Positions 29,915 to 41,923 of a stretch of 64,000 bases of DNA are shown here, piece after piece. Below the pieces are notes generated by a model that was given only the letters and a program-made list of their open reading frames with translations, made no database searches and was not told the origin of the DNA. The stretch is taken from assembly GCA_949751835.1 (NCBI GenBank), contig CATKHK010000094.1:62001-126000 (forward strand), in the 5' to 3' direction. This stretch comes from Blepharisma japonicum (taxonomy: Eukaryota > Ciliophora > Heterotrichea > Heterotrichida > Blepharismidae). The position numbers and the translations under genes were made by a program. Position 1 is the stretch's first letter, and each line of letters opens with the position of its first letter.

Positions 29915-31198
29915 ATGGACTCGGAAAAGGAAAATTTATCACTTAGGAGAAAAAATAGGAGGATTGATATTTCTCAAGAATTATTTTCGAAGTGAAGAGC
30001 ATGTGAAACAGTTCACGCAATATTTGCAATTATTGGTATTGTAGTAGTAACATTGGATTATGAGTATAGTTATTGTAATGATAGAAATGCAACAAATTGC
30101 TCAATAAGCACTCGAAGAACTGACTTATATTTAATTTTGAATTTACTGACGACGTTTATATCTTTATGATTTTTGCTGCTGAGATATTATATTAAAAATC
30201 GGCGAGAATCTTATTTATCTGAAAAAGAAATTTACATACCTGTAACAATGTCATTATCAAAATTCCCTGTTGAGCAGGTTTATGATAAGAAACGTTTCTT
30301 CACCAAATTAAGAATAGTAGAAATTGTTACTTTACTTATCATTCCTTATCCTTATATTGATTGAAAAATTTATATCCCATTAAGGCACCAATATGAAACT
30401 ATATGAACTTGTTACACCTTCGCAGAAGTCACATATTTCTTCATGTTCGCCAGATTTATGTTCCTAATTCGAGCACTTGCAAACTATACACCATATGAAA
30501 ATTATATAGCAAGAAGATATTGCCAAAAAAATCATGTCTCTGCAAACTTAAGATTTTCATTTAAATGTATGATGAAAAAGTCTCCCGTTATCAAAACTAT
30601 AACGTTTTTAGCAATCCCATCACTTTTTATTTTGTCACAAATGCTAAGAATTTTCGAAAGACCTCTTGATGAAATAACAGGCCAAGATTTTCAGAACCCA
30701 TTAAACGCATTATGATGTATGTTTGCAAGCATGTCAACTGTAGGGTACGGCGATTTTTATCCAATCAGCTTTTTTGGAAGAACAGCTGTGGTATTAGGAT
30801 ACATTATGGGAGCACTAAGCTTAACAATCGTTATTGTTAGATTTGGTAGCTATGTCAGTTTAAACGAAAAGCAAAATAAAGCCTTCATGAGTATTTTGAT
30901 GACTTCTGCAGCTGCCATAACAATCCAAGCCGGAATGAAATATTTTGTTTCAAAAATAAAAAGAGGTAAAGGTCACCCGGTATCAGTGTCCTTGTATGGG
31001 AAATATAAAGAGGCAGTATATGATTTTCAACTTAAAAAAGGAGAACTTAACGAAATTGTGGGACAAAAAGAAAAAGCTATAAAAGAAGCAAGGACGCGCT
31101 GCGCAAATATTGATGCAGAAGTAAATAGACTTTTGAAAAAGGCTGACAACTTGTCAAAGATGATTAGAAACATGAATAATGATACTTCATTAACGTAA
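29915..31198 (+). CDS. Potassium channel, six-TM SK-like
   Basis: A 427-residue protein; several TGA=Trp codons are needed, one of them just before the pore. Hydrophobic segments fit S1-S6. The pore carries STVGYGDFYP (TVGYGD at residues 275-280), the canonical K+ selectivity filter. A 'FLIRALANYTPYENYIARRYC' region (S4-S5 linker) and a post-S6 helical segment with basic patches (KRGKGHPVS, then a coiled coil) resemble small-conductance Ca2+-activated (SK/KCNN) channels, whose S4 has few charges and whose C-terminus binds calmodulin. The similarity to SK is inferred, not proven. It is followed within 10 nt by a paralog. Confidence 0.85.
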
Positions 31199-31208
31199 TT
31201 AATAATAT

Positions 31209-32501
31209 ATGAAAAGTCGTCGATTTGACCCAAGAGCATCGATTGTAAAAAATAAAAGAAATTTATTTTCACAAAAATTATTTCAGCAATGAAGAGCATG
31301 TGAAACTACCCAAGCATTTTTCGCTATTTTTGGACTTATAGTTACAGGATTTGACTATGAGATTAATTACTCCTCTTATAGAACTCCTACAAATTGCCTT
31401 GAAAATAATGACGCAGATGAGCTTTTTAGGCTAATAATACTGTTTACATCATTACTATCAGTTTTCTTTTCAGTTTTGAGACACATCATCAAATATAAAT
31501 GAGAGAACCATCTTGAAGAAGAAAAGTTCAATCTTCCCATAAGCTATTCAGAAATATCAGTTATTCAAGGAGAAGAAGCTCTTTATAAAAATTCGTTTAT
31601 GCAAATATCTACACTGCTCGAAATTGCATATCTCATGATTTTTCCATATCCAAACACTTATTGGAAGTTTTATGTCCCATTAAGGATTAATTTTGAAGCC
31701 TATGAAACATGCTATACATTACTTGAGGTCACTTACTTCATAATGTACTTTAGATTCATATTTCTCCTCAGAGCGTTAGCTAACTATACTCCATATGAAA
31801 ATTATTTAGCGCGACTTTATTGCAAAAAACATAATGTTATTCCTGATATTTATTTTTCTTTTAAATGCATGTTTAGAAGGACCCCAATCTTTTGAACACT
31901 CATAACAATCCAGCTCCCAACAATTTTTTTCCTAGGCACCACTCTTCGTATTTTTGAAAGGCCTCTTGCATCACAAAGTGAACAAGATTTTGCGAATCCA
32001 TGAAATGGATGGTACCTCATTTTTTGCATGATGTCAATACTTGGGTTTGGGCCAATTTATCCATTCACTTATTATGGAAGATTTATAGGATGTGTCCTTG
32101 GGTATGCAATTGGTAGATTTGGATATACCATTTTGTTTTACAAGTCAGAAAAATCAATTGCTTTTGATCAAAAGCAACATCAAGCTTTTATCAGTATTTT
32201 AGGCACTTCTGTGGCTGCATCTGTTATACAAAATGGTATGAAATATTTAATTTCAAGAGGAAAAAGGGGCTCAGGTCATCCAGTGACAATTGATTTATTT
32301 AGAAAATTAAAAATTGCAATAATTGAATTTAAAGAGAAAAAAATTGAAGTAAATACACTCGATAATACTCAAGGCAAAATCACAAGAAATCTTAAGCAGT
32401 CTATAAACAAAATTGATGCTAAGCTTAATAAATCAATTAAGCAAGCAGAAAATATTTTAAAAGCTGTATTAGAATGGAAGAAAGCTCTTGCAAATGCTTA
32501 G
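31209..32501 (+). CDS. SK-like channel paralog with an altered selectivity filter
   Basis: A 430-residue paralog of the gene 10 nt upstream, sharing 'QWRACET' near the N-terminus, 'LRALANYTPYENYLARLYC', 'LRIFERPL' and the post-S6 'KRGSGHPVT' block. The frame is intact and uses TGA for Trp. At the pore, STVGYGD is replaced by SILGFGP (residues 276-282): Thr, Tyr and the filter Asp are lost. It may be a non-conducting or differently selective subunit that joins the upstream channel, or a channel with unusual permeation. Strong conservation elsewhere argues against a decaying pseudogene. Confidence 0.83.
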
Positions 32502-32611
32502 AGGCTTGTTATATGCCTTGCTAAATAGTTGGGAAACATTAATTATGCTTATAGCTTATTAAAATAGTTAATTATATTGCTGGCTAATACTATAAATAAT
32601 TTAAAAACTGA

Positions 32612-32902
32612 TTAAATATTAATATTTTCATTCAATTTTTGTATTTTTCGTGGGGGTGGCTCTAAAATCTTGGAGGTACGAGAACTTATGCAAAAGTCAA
32701 ATGTAGTCAGCGGATGATGCAAAACGATGTTTTCCCCTACTTTATCGCTATAGTCTGCTATTTTGGCCCCCAAACTTGAAATTTTTACTCTTATTTTTAC
32801 AAGGCCATAAACTTTTCTATTCCTTTTCTTCTCATTTAAATTCCGATTTTTTTGTAAGCCATCAGCTTGCCACGGCAAAATCCTCCTTGGTTTTTCTGGC
32901 AT
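32612..32902 (-). CDS. Small basic protein, unknown
   Basis: A 96-residue frame rich in Lys and Arg (PEKPRRILPWQADGLQ, EKKRNRKVYGLVK), with a beta-like middle and no transmembrane segment. It ends with TAA. It is plausible as a gene because it is an ATG-started frame in an otherwise gene-free gap, but no homolog was recognised. Confidence 0.5.
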   Translation of the reverse strand: MPEKPRRILPWQADGLQKNRNLNEKKRNRKVYGLVKIRVKISSLGAKIADYSDKVGENIVLHHPLTTFDFCISSRTSKILEPPPRKIQKLNENINI

Positions 32903-33074
32903 TTATAATTATAAATTAAAAAATATTTAGCCTTTTCTATTTATTTCTGATTTAAAAATTTTTATCGATTGGCTTTATAAGCAAGTTATTAAATAATTTA
33001 TAAAATAAAATATGCATTGCCTTACTATATTTATCAAATTTCATCTAAATCAATATATTTGATTAAATTAGCCT

Positions 33075-33530
33075 TTATTCAATCAATGTCTTTTCAAATA
33101 AATATGAGAACTTTACACACTTCTTACATTTGATTTTACTCTGATTTTTGTATATTTTTGGGAAAATTGCATCAGTCATTTTGCTATAGCTCAGATTTTC
33201 CATGCTTTTTCCTCTTTTATTGGAGTGCCTCAAACGATTTTTTCGAGTAGGCCTTTCATTGAGAGTTTGATAGGCTATATTTGATGTAGAAACAGGAGTA
33301 TATGAAGATATCGAAGAATTTTCTTCGAAACGTGACGGAGTCTCTATTAGTCTTCTGATTTGTGGAAGTAACTGTTCGTCAAAATTAGAGAGAATTTTAT
33401 AATTTTTCTTTTGGGGTGTTAAATATATAGGGACGTCATATATGCTAATTATTTCTTGAGCTTGACTTCTATTAATAGGGCTAAGTGAAGAATTTGTAAT
33501 GTGTTTTGAGCTTGAATGAGTTCTGTACAT
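33075..33530 (-). CDS. Unknown small basic protein
   Basis: A 151-residue protein starting MYRTHSSSKH; an in-frame stop lies upstream. Ser/Arg/Lys-rich, with a CKKC pair near the C-terminus (KIKCKKCVKFSYLF). Probably disordered apart from a central helix. No family was recognised. Confidence 0.6.
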   Translation of the reverse strand: MYRTHSSSKHITNSSLSPINRSQAQEIISIYDVPIYLTPQKKNYKILSNFDEQLLPQIRRLIETPSRFEENSSISSYTPVSTSNIAYQTLNERPTRKNRLRHSNKRGKSMENLSYSKMTDAIFPKIYKNQSKIKCKKCVKFSYLFEKTLIE

Positions 33531-33617
33531 TTTAGTCAAAAGAATTTCTGATTGTTGAGCTAAATGTTATGAAAAATTAATAATTAAAAAATATGTTAAG
33601 CAAATAATTTACTTAAA

Positions 33618-36600
33618 TTAAAAGTTAGTGAATTTTCCACTTGTTGATCTCTCATGCTTTACAGGAGGGCTGTCTGAGTATTTTGATACTGGAGGGCTGT
33701 TATCTTTATAGCTGTCTTGAGATCGCTCACTTCTGGCTAAAGGACTAGTGCCTCTTTTTACTCTTATAGTTTGAGGCCTTATATTATAAGTTGGATCTCT
33801 GTAGTTTTGAATATTTTGTAGGTTCATCGACATTCCAAGATTTAAATTTCTATTTTTATAAGGACTCTGGTTCCCTTCATCCTTTTCAGTCTCCTCAAAT
33901 GACATGGACATAGCTCCTGAGTTTTGTCTATAATGTTCTTTTTTCATAAGAACTCCAGTTGCATGCCTTTTAGCACCTCTTTCAACCTTCAGTTTCTCAT
34001 TATCTTTCAGCAGTAAATCTTTCTTTTTCTCAAGTCTGTCAATAACTTCTAATGAATCTGAATTTTTTGCGACTAAAATATCTCTTTCCAAGTTTCATTT
34101 AGCTTTTTCTTTTTCATGATCTAAAAATTGCTGAGCTTTTTGCAGTTCAAGCTCTTTCATCCTTTTTTCGCAGTCAAACAACTTTGTCTTTAGCCTATCT
34201 TTTTCATATGAAAAGCTCTCATGAAGATCTGAGCTATATTTTTCTTTATTTTTTTTCAAAAATTCTATTTCATTGATAAGCTTATTTTCATTTTCAAGCA
34301 AATCTTGGATTTTTTTTTCAAAAGAAGAAATATCAATAAGCCTGCCTCTTTTTTCCATTTCTAAATGTTCGCGTAGTAATCTTCCATCTTTTTCCAACAG
34401 CTTGTTACGATCATTCATTTCCATGAGTACTTGTTGATGAGCTTCTTGCAAATCTCTGATCTGAGATGTGTATCGGGACTCTATTGAGGCAATTAAAGAA
34501 TTTGTGGCACCTTCAAGCTTTTCTTTATCACTTGCTCCTCTCTTTTGGAGCTGCTCTAAAGTAATGTCGAACTTTTTCTGGGTTTCCATCAAATCTTGTC
34601 TTGCTTTTTCTCTTTGTTGAAGTAGAAAATTAAATTTATTTTCCCATAGTATCCTTTCTCTATCTCTCGTAGCGTCTTTTTCTCCATTTTCTTTTTGGAT
34701 TTCTTGCAGCATTGTTTTAAGTCTTTCATTCTCTAATTTTAATCCGAATTTTTCGCTACCGTCTTCATCTTTTTTTTCTTTAATCTGATTCATCAATTGG
34801 TCGATCTCAGCTCTAAATCGGTTTTCAAGCTCCAGTTTTTTAGAGTCTAAGTTCAATACTTTTTCAGCCAAAACAGCTCTTTCTTTTTCAAGTGACGCTA
34901 TTTGTTTGTTGCTAGAAGTTAATAATTCTTTAAAGGATTTTCTTTTTTCCTCTAATTTTTTCTGCAATTTTTCATTTGTCAGAGTCAACTCTCTCATTTT
35001 TTCAGGAATATCAATTCCAGTCTGGTCTCTCCAGCTAATAAGAGTATCCCTATATTTTTCTTCAGATAGCTGCAAATTTTTTTCTAATTCTTCAATTCTT
35101 TTCGCTTTAAATTCCATATCTTGATTAGCAAGTGCCATCTCTCTTTTAAAGTCATTGCTTTTTAGAGAGTATTCTTCAATTGTTTTATTTAAAATATCCT
35201 TGGTGTTTTCTAGTTTAATGAACAAATTTTCTTTTTCTTTTTGAAGCTGAATCTTAGTCTCTTCCCATTCAATTTCTTTATTTTCCAGCGCCGACATAAG
35301 CTGCTCGTGTTTAAATGTTAATGATGAGAGTTCTTTGTCTTTCTGTGAAATTTCCAAGGCAAGTTTTTCGATTTTTTCGTTTAAAGTTGTTCTTTCTTTT
35401 GTATTTAAATCATGCATTTGTTCAGTGTTTTTTAGATGAGATTTTTGCAAAGAATCTAGCTGATCTCTGGATTCTTTTAACTGTTTTTCTAAGGACTGAA
35501 TCTTTTGGTCGCTGAGTCCAAGTTGATGCTTTAGGTTATTTGTTTCTTCATTAAGGTAAATTTCATACTGCTGCAGTTCTTCATCTCTTTGAAGAATTTC
35601 AGCTTCAGCTTCATCAGCTTGAGATTTCAGCCTCTCCTCATATTCTTTGCAAACATCATTAAGCTTCCTTTCACAACGTTCGTTTTCATCAATTACTTTT
35701 TTCTCTAATCTTGATTTTTCAGATTCATAAAAATCTTTTAACTGTTTATAAGTCATTTCAGCATTAACTTTCGCAGAGTTCAATTCTTCTTTATGCTTCG
35801 TTTTAGATTCTTCGATCTGATATTCAAGAAGCTTTACTTTTTTTTCATATTTAGCTTGCAGTTCCATTCTGGACTGGGAATTTTCATTTTGATTATTTTT
35901 CAAATCTTCGCTTAGTTTCTTGTTTTCCTCTCCTAAATTTTCAATTTCTTGCATCAAAGATTCCTTTTGAGCGTCCCATTCATTTTTACTGAGCTTTAAC
36001 TGAAACTCAATCTCATTTTTTTCCTTTGTCAAGATTTCTACTTGACTTTCCAGACTTTTTTTAGTTGCTGAAAATTCAATTTCTCTCTTTCTTAAGTCTT
36101 CTTGAAATTGGTTATTTAATCGATGTACAATTAATTCAACATTCTCTAATGGGCTATTTATTGTTTCAGCTATAGAAATATTTCTAGTTTTGTAGCTCTC
36201 CAGCTCCTTTTGTGCATCACTTACTTCTTGCTCTGCAAATTCCAGCTTTTGTTTTAATAAAGCTTCATCTCTTTTTCAAATTGCCTGAACCTCTTTTAAG
36301 CTCTTATCTGCTTCCTTATACTTTGCCTCACTTTCTATGATTTTATTTCTAAATTGTTTAGCATTTGTTTCATTTTCTTTCATAAGCTCAGCAATTTTTT
36401 TCTTATAATCGTTTTCTTTTCTTTCATTCTTTAGAATAATTCCTTCAATTTGTTGGTTTAGTTCAGTTATGGTTATTTTTATTTTCATTGTTTCTTCTTC
36501 TAATTTTGATTTTTCTCGTTCATAGTTGTTTTCTTTTTCATCAATTTGCCTTTCAAGATCTGATACTCTTTCTGCTTCTATATCAAGCTTGCTTTGCAAA

Positions 36601-36839
36601 TCTTTTATTTTTAAATCATTGCGAGAATAAATATCTTTAATTGACTGGTTGTGCTCCTTTTTTAAGGATTTCAGATCATTTAAGTAAGATTTTTCTCTAC
36701 TTCTTGATTCTTCTAGGAGCTGCTCTAAGTGCTTTGTTTTTCTTTCATGAAGGTCTTTTTCTTGGTTGAGATCAGATTCGAGTTTTGAATACTGTCGCTC
36801 TAATTCAATTATTTTTTCTTCTGAGTCTGTAATTTTCGT
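33618..36839 (-). CDS. Very long coiled-coil protein; start codon not resolved
   Basis: The open frame of about 1074 codons is interrupted only by TGA=Trp codons. Nearly all of it is heptad coiled coil with high Glu/Lys/Gln/Leu; the last about 150 residues are a Ser/Pro/Arg-rich disordered tail (SPLARSERSQDSYK). The 5' end is odd: the frame is open to just after a TAA at 36840-36842, but it holds no ATG until about 36486-36488, deep inside the coiled coil. No GT...AG intron of 15-16 nt supplies an upstream exon. The start may be non-ATG, lost, or hidden by an assembly error. A role in the cytoskeleton or basal body is typical for the style. Confidence 0.72.
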
Positions 36840-37026
36840 TTAATTATTAAATATATTGAGCCATTTTTATTTGTTTGCCAAAAAATCAAACTCATGAAAA
36901 AAATATTATAAGATATATCCCCTAAAAGATGAAATCTAAATTGAAATTGATAAGCAAGAAATTATTGAAAATTATAATAAAAATAAGAAACTTAATTAGT
37001 TAGCTAATTTATTATTCTAAATATTA

Positions 37027-38082
37027 TCACAAAATTCTCCTTTTTTCAGATCTTGCTCTAGGTGTTTGGATTTTTGGTATACTTTCAATTGGCATTATGC
37101 ATGCTTTTAATTTTTTTTGAATTCCAATAAGATCACTTTTATTATGGTTGGAGGGACTTAATAAATTTTCAATCTGCATACTAAGAGTTTTCATCAATGG
37201 CTTTGTTTCCAACGACAAAAATACACTTTTCCTGTGCATTTTTTTCATCTTTTTTAATCTAGCATGGCTACGATTAATGAAAATTGGGATTTCCATATTT
37301 CTAGACGTGAGAAATTCTCCTGGCTCCTTATCATCATTTAATTCTTGGGTTTGAATTTCTATATCTCTAGTAATTGACTTATTTCTCTCTGACCACTCTG
37401 GCTTTTCTATATCTTTCCTACAGTCAATTATAAGACTATTTTCTGTCTCATATGCAACCAATTTTCTTTTAAGATTATTATATTTTTTACCAGATGATTT
37501 AAAAGCAAGATAAGATTCAAGAAAATGCCTGGCTGAGTCAGAGATATTTGAATTTGTTATATCACTTTTATTTAATGATTCAGTAATATCAATTTTTGGA
37601 ATAATTAAATTTCTTTTTGTGAAATATGAGCAGTCTTTGCTTTTAATGGTTGTTTCATTGCTAGTATAATCAAGGGAAGTTGATTTTCTATGAGAGTGGT
37701 GAGTTCTACTTTTAGCATTCGTCTTAAAAGTCAAGAGATGAGGCCTTTTAATTGTTTTATTGTCAAAGCCTATCATCAATAAAGGCTTTGATTCTATTGA
37801 AATTGGTGATGACAATATAATTCTGCTTTTTTCAGGAGGATCAGACACAATTTCCTTTATTTCTTTCTTTATAAGGACAGGGTGAGGCATTTTTTCGTCA
37901 GATTGAAAATCCATCCTTTTATGGATTTCTCTACTTAATCCTTTTAAATAGTTTTTCCTAATCCAGGAAAATTTCTTATTAAGCACAGTTTCCATATTAT
38001 TTGCTTGGTTTTGCTTGATTTTTATGCTCTCATATCCTTCTCCTTCTGATAAAGCTGCTTTATGCTGAGGAGTATTAATCAT
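37027..38082 (-). CDS. Unknown basic Ser/Lys-rich protein
   Basis: A 351-residue frame taken from the ATG at 38080-38082 (MINTPQHKAALSEG); an in-frame extension to 38139 has no ATG. It is rich in Lys, Ser and Ile, with proline-flanked Ser/Thr sites (SDPPEKSRIILSSP) and no transmembrane helix. Probably disordered with short helices. No family recognised. Confidence 0.63.
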   Translation of the reverse strand: MINTPQHKAALSEGEGYESIKIKQNQANNMETVLNKKFSWIRKNYLKGLSREIHKRMDFQSDEKMPHPVLIKKEIKEIVSDPPEKSRIILSSPISIESKPLLMIGFDNKTIKRPHLLTFKTNAKSRTHHSHRKSTSLDYTSNETTIKSKDCSYFTKRNLIIPKIDITESLNKSDITNSNISDSARHFLESYLAFKSSGKKYNNLKRKLVAYETENSLIIDCRKDIEKPEWSERNKSITRDIEIQTQELNDDKEPGEFLTSRNMEIPIFINRSHARLKKMKKMHRKSVFLSLETKPLMKTLSMQIENLLSPSNHNKSDLIGIQKKLKACIMPIESIPKIQTPRARSEKRRIL

Positions 38083-38264
38083 ATAATTATGATGCCATCT
38101 TGGTGAAACTGAAATGAATATTAAGTGTAAATCAATCAATCTAATTTTAAAAAGTTTCTCCTAGTTTGATTTATAAGAAATTCTCTAAATGATTTAATAA
38201 TTTGCAATATGATAATTTTTTAGCATTGTTAGATATTCAGAATGAAATGCCGGAAAATTAAAAA

Positions 38265-40004
38265 ATGGAAACTCAGCATAGCTATTGAAAGCTTAAATAT
38301 CAAGGTCTGGAAAAAGAATTTATTCAATTAAAATCAGAGCATATTCAATTAAAACTTCTCTACGAACAAGCAATTGAAGGAAGTTTGCATGACATCAATC
38401 AAATGAATATGCTTCGTCTTGAAAATGAGCAGCTGAAAAATACAATTTTAGAACTTAGAGGAAGCCCTATAACAAAAAAGAGCGAGGAAATAATCACACT
38501 TGAGCCAAATCTCAAAAAAACTCAATGCACCTTGTCCCATCTCAATCTTTTTTCACCTCAAAAAAGAACATTTTATTCAAATGATGATTGATATCCCTTA
38601 GAATCAGTTGAAATCAATACTGACAGCTGTGTAAAACAAGCCCTGCCTGATCAAAGTATTTCTTTTGAGTGTAATGACCCAAACTTATATATTTCATTTT
38701 TGATTATAAGCGTTTCTGCTGATAAGCTTGGGAATGGATTGAATTTCCCTCCAGAAATCATATATGAGTATCCTGAAAGTAGTTTTCAATTATCTTCAGA
38801 TATAAGAAAAATACTTGCAGACTGCTGCTTTCCTTCTGGAGTTGATGTCCGCCCTATGAAACTCTCAAGTTCTGCATCAGAATTGAACTCTTTGCTATAT
38901 GGCCAAACTCAGAATAAAAGAGGAAATAACTGCTACATCTTCACTTTAAAATCAACTCAGCTTGAAAAAGAGCACGGAGAGCTTCCCAACTCTAACCAAG
39001 AAGTAATGTACATGATTTGTTTACAAATTGAAGACTTATCAATGCAGTCCGACAAGCAAGTGGAGTGGGTCGTCCCTAAAGTCTACTGCTTTGTAAGTTT
39101 TGTCCCTATTTTTGAGCTACATTATGAGATGATATTTAGCATGCTTTCATTAAAAAGAATCAATAGAATGAAATCACTAATAAACGAAGAAGATTTAGGA
39201 AAAGAAGAATTGTTGTGTAAAGATGAAAGAAGAGCACTGTCAGCTTATGCTGAAATTGAGCTTGTACAAGACGCTGAATCGATAGAAATTTCTATTGAAA
39301 ATTTAGATACAATTATATATGAATTCCCTGAAGATATGAGTATGATTGATATTCCTTGGCTTTGTGGGCCACTTTTTTCAATGCTTGAGTTTAATGATTT
39401 TTTTTGGCTTTTCTGTGCAATTTTGCAAGAAAAGTCAGTTGTGCTAGTATCAAGCAATAAAGGGCTGCTAACTTCTTGTGTGCTTGGGTTTACAGCACTT
39501 TTGAGACCTTTTAGGTGGCCAAATTTATTAATTCCAATAGTTCCAAATTCAGTTATAGATTTATTGGATGCCCCTGTACCGCTGCTAGCTGGGATTTGTC
39601 AAAGGCCAACAAATAAAGAAAATATAATATGAGTAATGCTTGATGAACCTATGATAAGTGCAAGAATTCAAGGAGATACAACAACTGTGCAAACTGTTAT
39701 AGAGCCAGCTGCTTCCCAGCTAAAACAAAGAATACAAAATATATTTGGCTTATTGCCTAAGAAAACTGCATGCTTTAATCCAAACCCCCAAGAAAAAATG
39801 ATTATTTTGGAAATTGCGACAGCCATTAAAGAGTATTTTTCGTATATTACAGCAGAAATTGAAATAAATCGATATATTGGAGCTGATGGGCTGCCGAAAA
39901 AAATATTAAGTCAGTTTCCAAAGGAAGATCACGCATTTATTAATGCTGTAATGCAAACTCAACTCTTCAGTAATATGCGTGATGAATTAATATTGATTTC
40001 ATAG
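38265..40004 (+). CDS. DENN-domain protein (Rab guanine nucleotide exchange factor)
   Basis: A 579-residue protein. After a short coiled coil (residues 10-60) comes a tripartite DENN module. The uDENN has 'FPPEIIYEYP' and 'CFPSGVDVRP'. The core has 'YCFVSFVPIFELHYEMI', 'IPWLCGPLFSML', 'EKSVVLVSSNKGLLTSCVL' and the signature 'LLRPFRWPNLLIPIVPNSV' followed by 'LLDAPVPLLAGI'. The dDENN is C-terminal. DENN proteins load GTP onto Rabs to direct membrane traffic. TGA=Trp codons lie at the N-terminal coiled coil, near residue 110 and at the start of the dDENN part. The stop is TAG. Confidence 0.92.
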
Positions 40005-40169
40005 TATAATATGACTAGATTTATATAAATATTGTTATTTTTCTGTTTATAATAGTAAATTAAACTTTAAAAATGCATACAAAATTTTAAAATAAAGATT
40101 CATAATTTAAAGCTAAAAATATGCATTCTTATCTTTTGTTAAACTAATTTGATTCTTACATTCAAATAA

Positions 40170-41060
40170 ATGGATTGGCGGGAAATTGCGACAGGCCTAC
40201 TTCTTTCTCAAGGTTCTCTCTCTGTGAGCTATTTTGCGAAAAAATATAATTTATCGCTTGTAGAGTCAGCACAAGAATTATCATTATTGATAAATAATTA
40301 TGAAGTTTATGGAGTGTATATAGACTATCATACTGACAAGATAAAACTTATATACAGTCCAAATCAAACACAAAATAAAACTTTATTTGGGATTACCCTT
40401 AGAAATACCAACAATTTTTTCTTAACTGATCATGAATTCAAACTTCAATTATTAAGAAATCAAGGATTAACGTATTTTCCAGCATCTTTAAATAATCTTC
40501 CTCAAGCTGAAAGGCAATTTATGAAATTTAATGAAAATAATGAAGATATGAAACTTGAAATTGATGAAACAGCTTCACAAGGATTGAAAGGAATATTAAA
40601 TAACAAAACAAATAACACTCAAAGATCGGTGGCTTTTACACCAGTTAAAGGAGAACCTGAAGAAAAAAAGAAAATTGTGTCAACCCCTCATCCTGTGAAA
40701 ATAAAAAAGACATTGAAAGAAAATAAACAAAAAAATGAAATTAGCGATATTTTTTCAAATAAATTGTATACTATTGAAGAAAATACAGAAGTCAGAGGGC
40801 CAATGGATAACTTAATCAAGAGAAAGCTAGATCATATAGAAGATCAGCACCCTACAAAAAAGCTAAAAATGCAAACTACCCTTTTCCCAGCTGGCGAAAA
40901 TAATAGGTTCAAGCAATCATCAATACAAGTAAAACATGAGACTATTTCTAAGCAAGCAAATAGTAATAAACACAATAAAGAAATAACTGAAGATGAAAAG
41001 GATGAATGTCAAAAACCTGCCCAAATGACAATGATGTCTTTTATAATTAAAAACAAATAA
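40170..41060 (+). CDS. DNA polymerase delta subunit 3 (POLD3/Cdc27)-like
   Basis: A 296-residue protein. Residues 1-105 look like the POLD3 winged-helix region that binds the B subunit (LLSQGSLSVSYFAKKYNLS, then beta strands ending 'LTYFPASL'). A long charged Lys/Glu linker follows, with a KRKLDH-type nuclear signal. The C-terminus, QMTMMSFIIKNK, is a near PIP box (Q-x-x-M-x-x-F-I) of the kind used to bind PCNA, and its position at the very end matches POLD3. Sequence similarity is weak, as in all divergent POLD3 proteins; another PCNA-binding protein is possible. Confidence 0.55.
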   Translation: MDWREIATGLLLSQGSLSVSYFAKKYNLSLVESAQELSLLINNYEVYGVYIDYHTDKIKLIYSPNQTQNKTLFGITLRNTNNFFLTDHEFKLQLLRNQGLTYFPASLNNLPQAERQFMKFNENNEDMKLEIDETASQGLKGILNNKTNNTQRSVAFTPVKGEPEEKKKIVSTPHPVKIKKTLKENKQKNEISDIFSNKLYTIEENTEVRGPMDNLIKRKLDHIEDQHPTKKLKMQTTLFPAGENNRFKQSSIQVKHETISKQANSNKHNKEITEDEKDECQKPAQMTMMSFIIKNK

Positions 41061-41186
41061 TTTTGTTAATTTTATTCCTTTCATCAATTCTAATACTCTA
41101 TCCCCAAAAAAGCTTTAAAATTCATTCCAGTCACATGTATTTCGTCATATTTAAATCTCTGATATTTATCTACGTCATTAATAAAA

Positions 41187-41867
41187 ATGGACAAGCTTAT
41201 TGTGTTCAGCAATAAAACAGAAGGCCGAGACAAGTTCTGTAAAGTATTACAATATGGCAGCAGAATGCTAAAAGCCCTTCTTTCCAATCCAGCTACAAAA
41301 GAAAGGCTTAACGGACTTTTCACTGCAAGTAGAGATGCCAGAAAAATGTTTCGTCTTTGGAAAAGTGTTCACGAATATGATGCAATGGTGAAGCTTCTTC
41401 AAAATGTTGGCATTGACAACCCCCAGCGAGCCCTTCAATTTTTGTCGCGTTTGGCTTTCTTTTTCTATTGGCTTTTTGATAACTTAGCAATTCTATCTGC
41501 AATCAAATTTATAAAGAGAGACACTCAAAAACTGACGAAATCTGCTATGACTTGCTGGTTTATTGCTTTGATTTTTACTCTGATCAATTTATTGAGAAAT
41601 TTGGTAATAAATTTGTCGAAGGATGCAAAATTAAAGCGTCCATCAACTGATTCAAATGCCCAATCCACTAAACAGACACTTGATGCCTTGAAAGGTGCAA
41701 GGACTCAGATCTATATTAACCTTGTAAAAACACTAGGTGATATGATCCCTGCCGCCGGTGGGGCACAAATTGCACTCAAGATTTTCGGTAAAAACTTCTC
41801 AGAAAAATGGATTGGGCTTGGAGGGCTGATTTCTGCTCTTATTTCTTGTTACCAAGCATGGCCTTAA
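41187..41867 (+). CDS. PEX11: Peroxisomal membrane protein PEX11
   Basis: A 226-residue protein of typical PEX11 size. The N-terminal amphipathic region (DKFCKVLQYGSRMLKALL) matches the family's membrane-bending helix. 'ASRDARKMFRLWKSV', 'SRLAFFFYWLFDNL' and the C-terminal hydrophobic stretch 'GLGGLISALISCYQAW' also fit. PEX11 elongates peroxisomes for fission. All Trp codons are TGG and there is no intron. Confidence 0.88.
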   Translation: MDKLIVFSNKTEGRDKFCKVLQYGSRMLKALLSNPATKERLNGLFTASRDARKMFRLWKSVHEYDAMVKLLQNVGIDNPQRALQFLSRLAFFFYWLFDNLAILSAIKFIKRDTQKLTKSAMTCWFIALIFTLINLLRNLVINLSKDAKLKRPSTDSNAQSTKQTLDALKGARTQIYINLVKTLGDMIPAAGGAQIALKIFGKNFSEKWIGLGGLISALISCYQAWP

Positions 41868-41923
41868 CTAATTAGATAGCTAAAAAATTATTCTTGTAAG
41901 CCTGTCTTTATTAATAAATCTAG

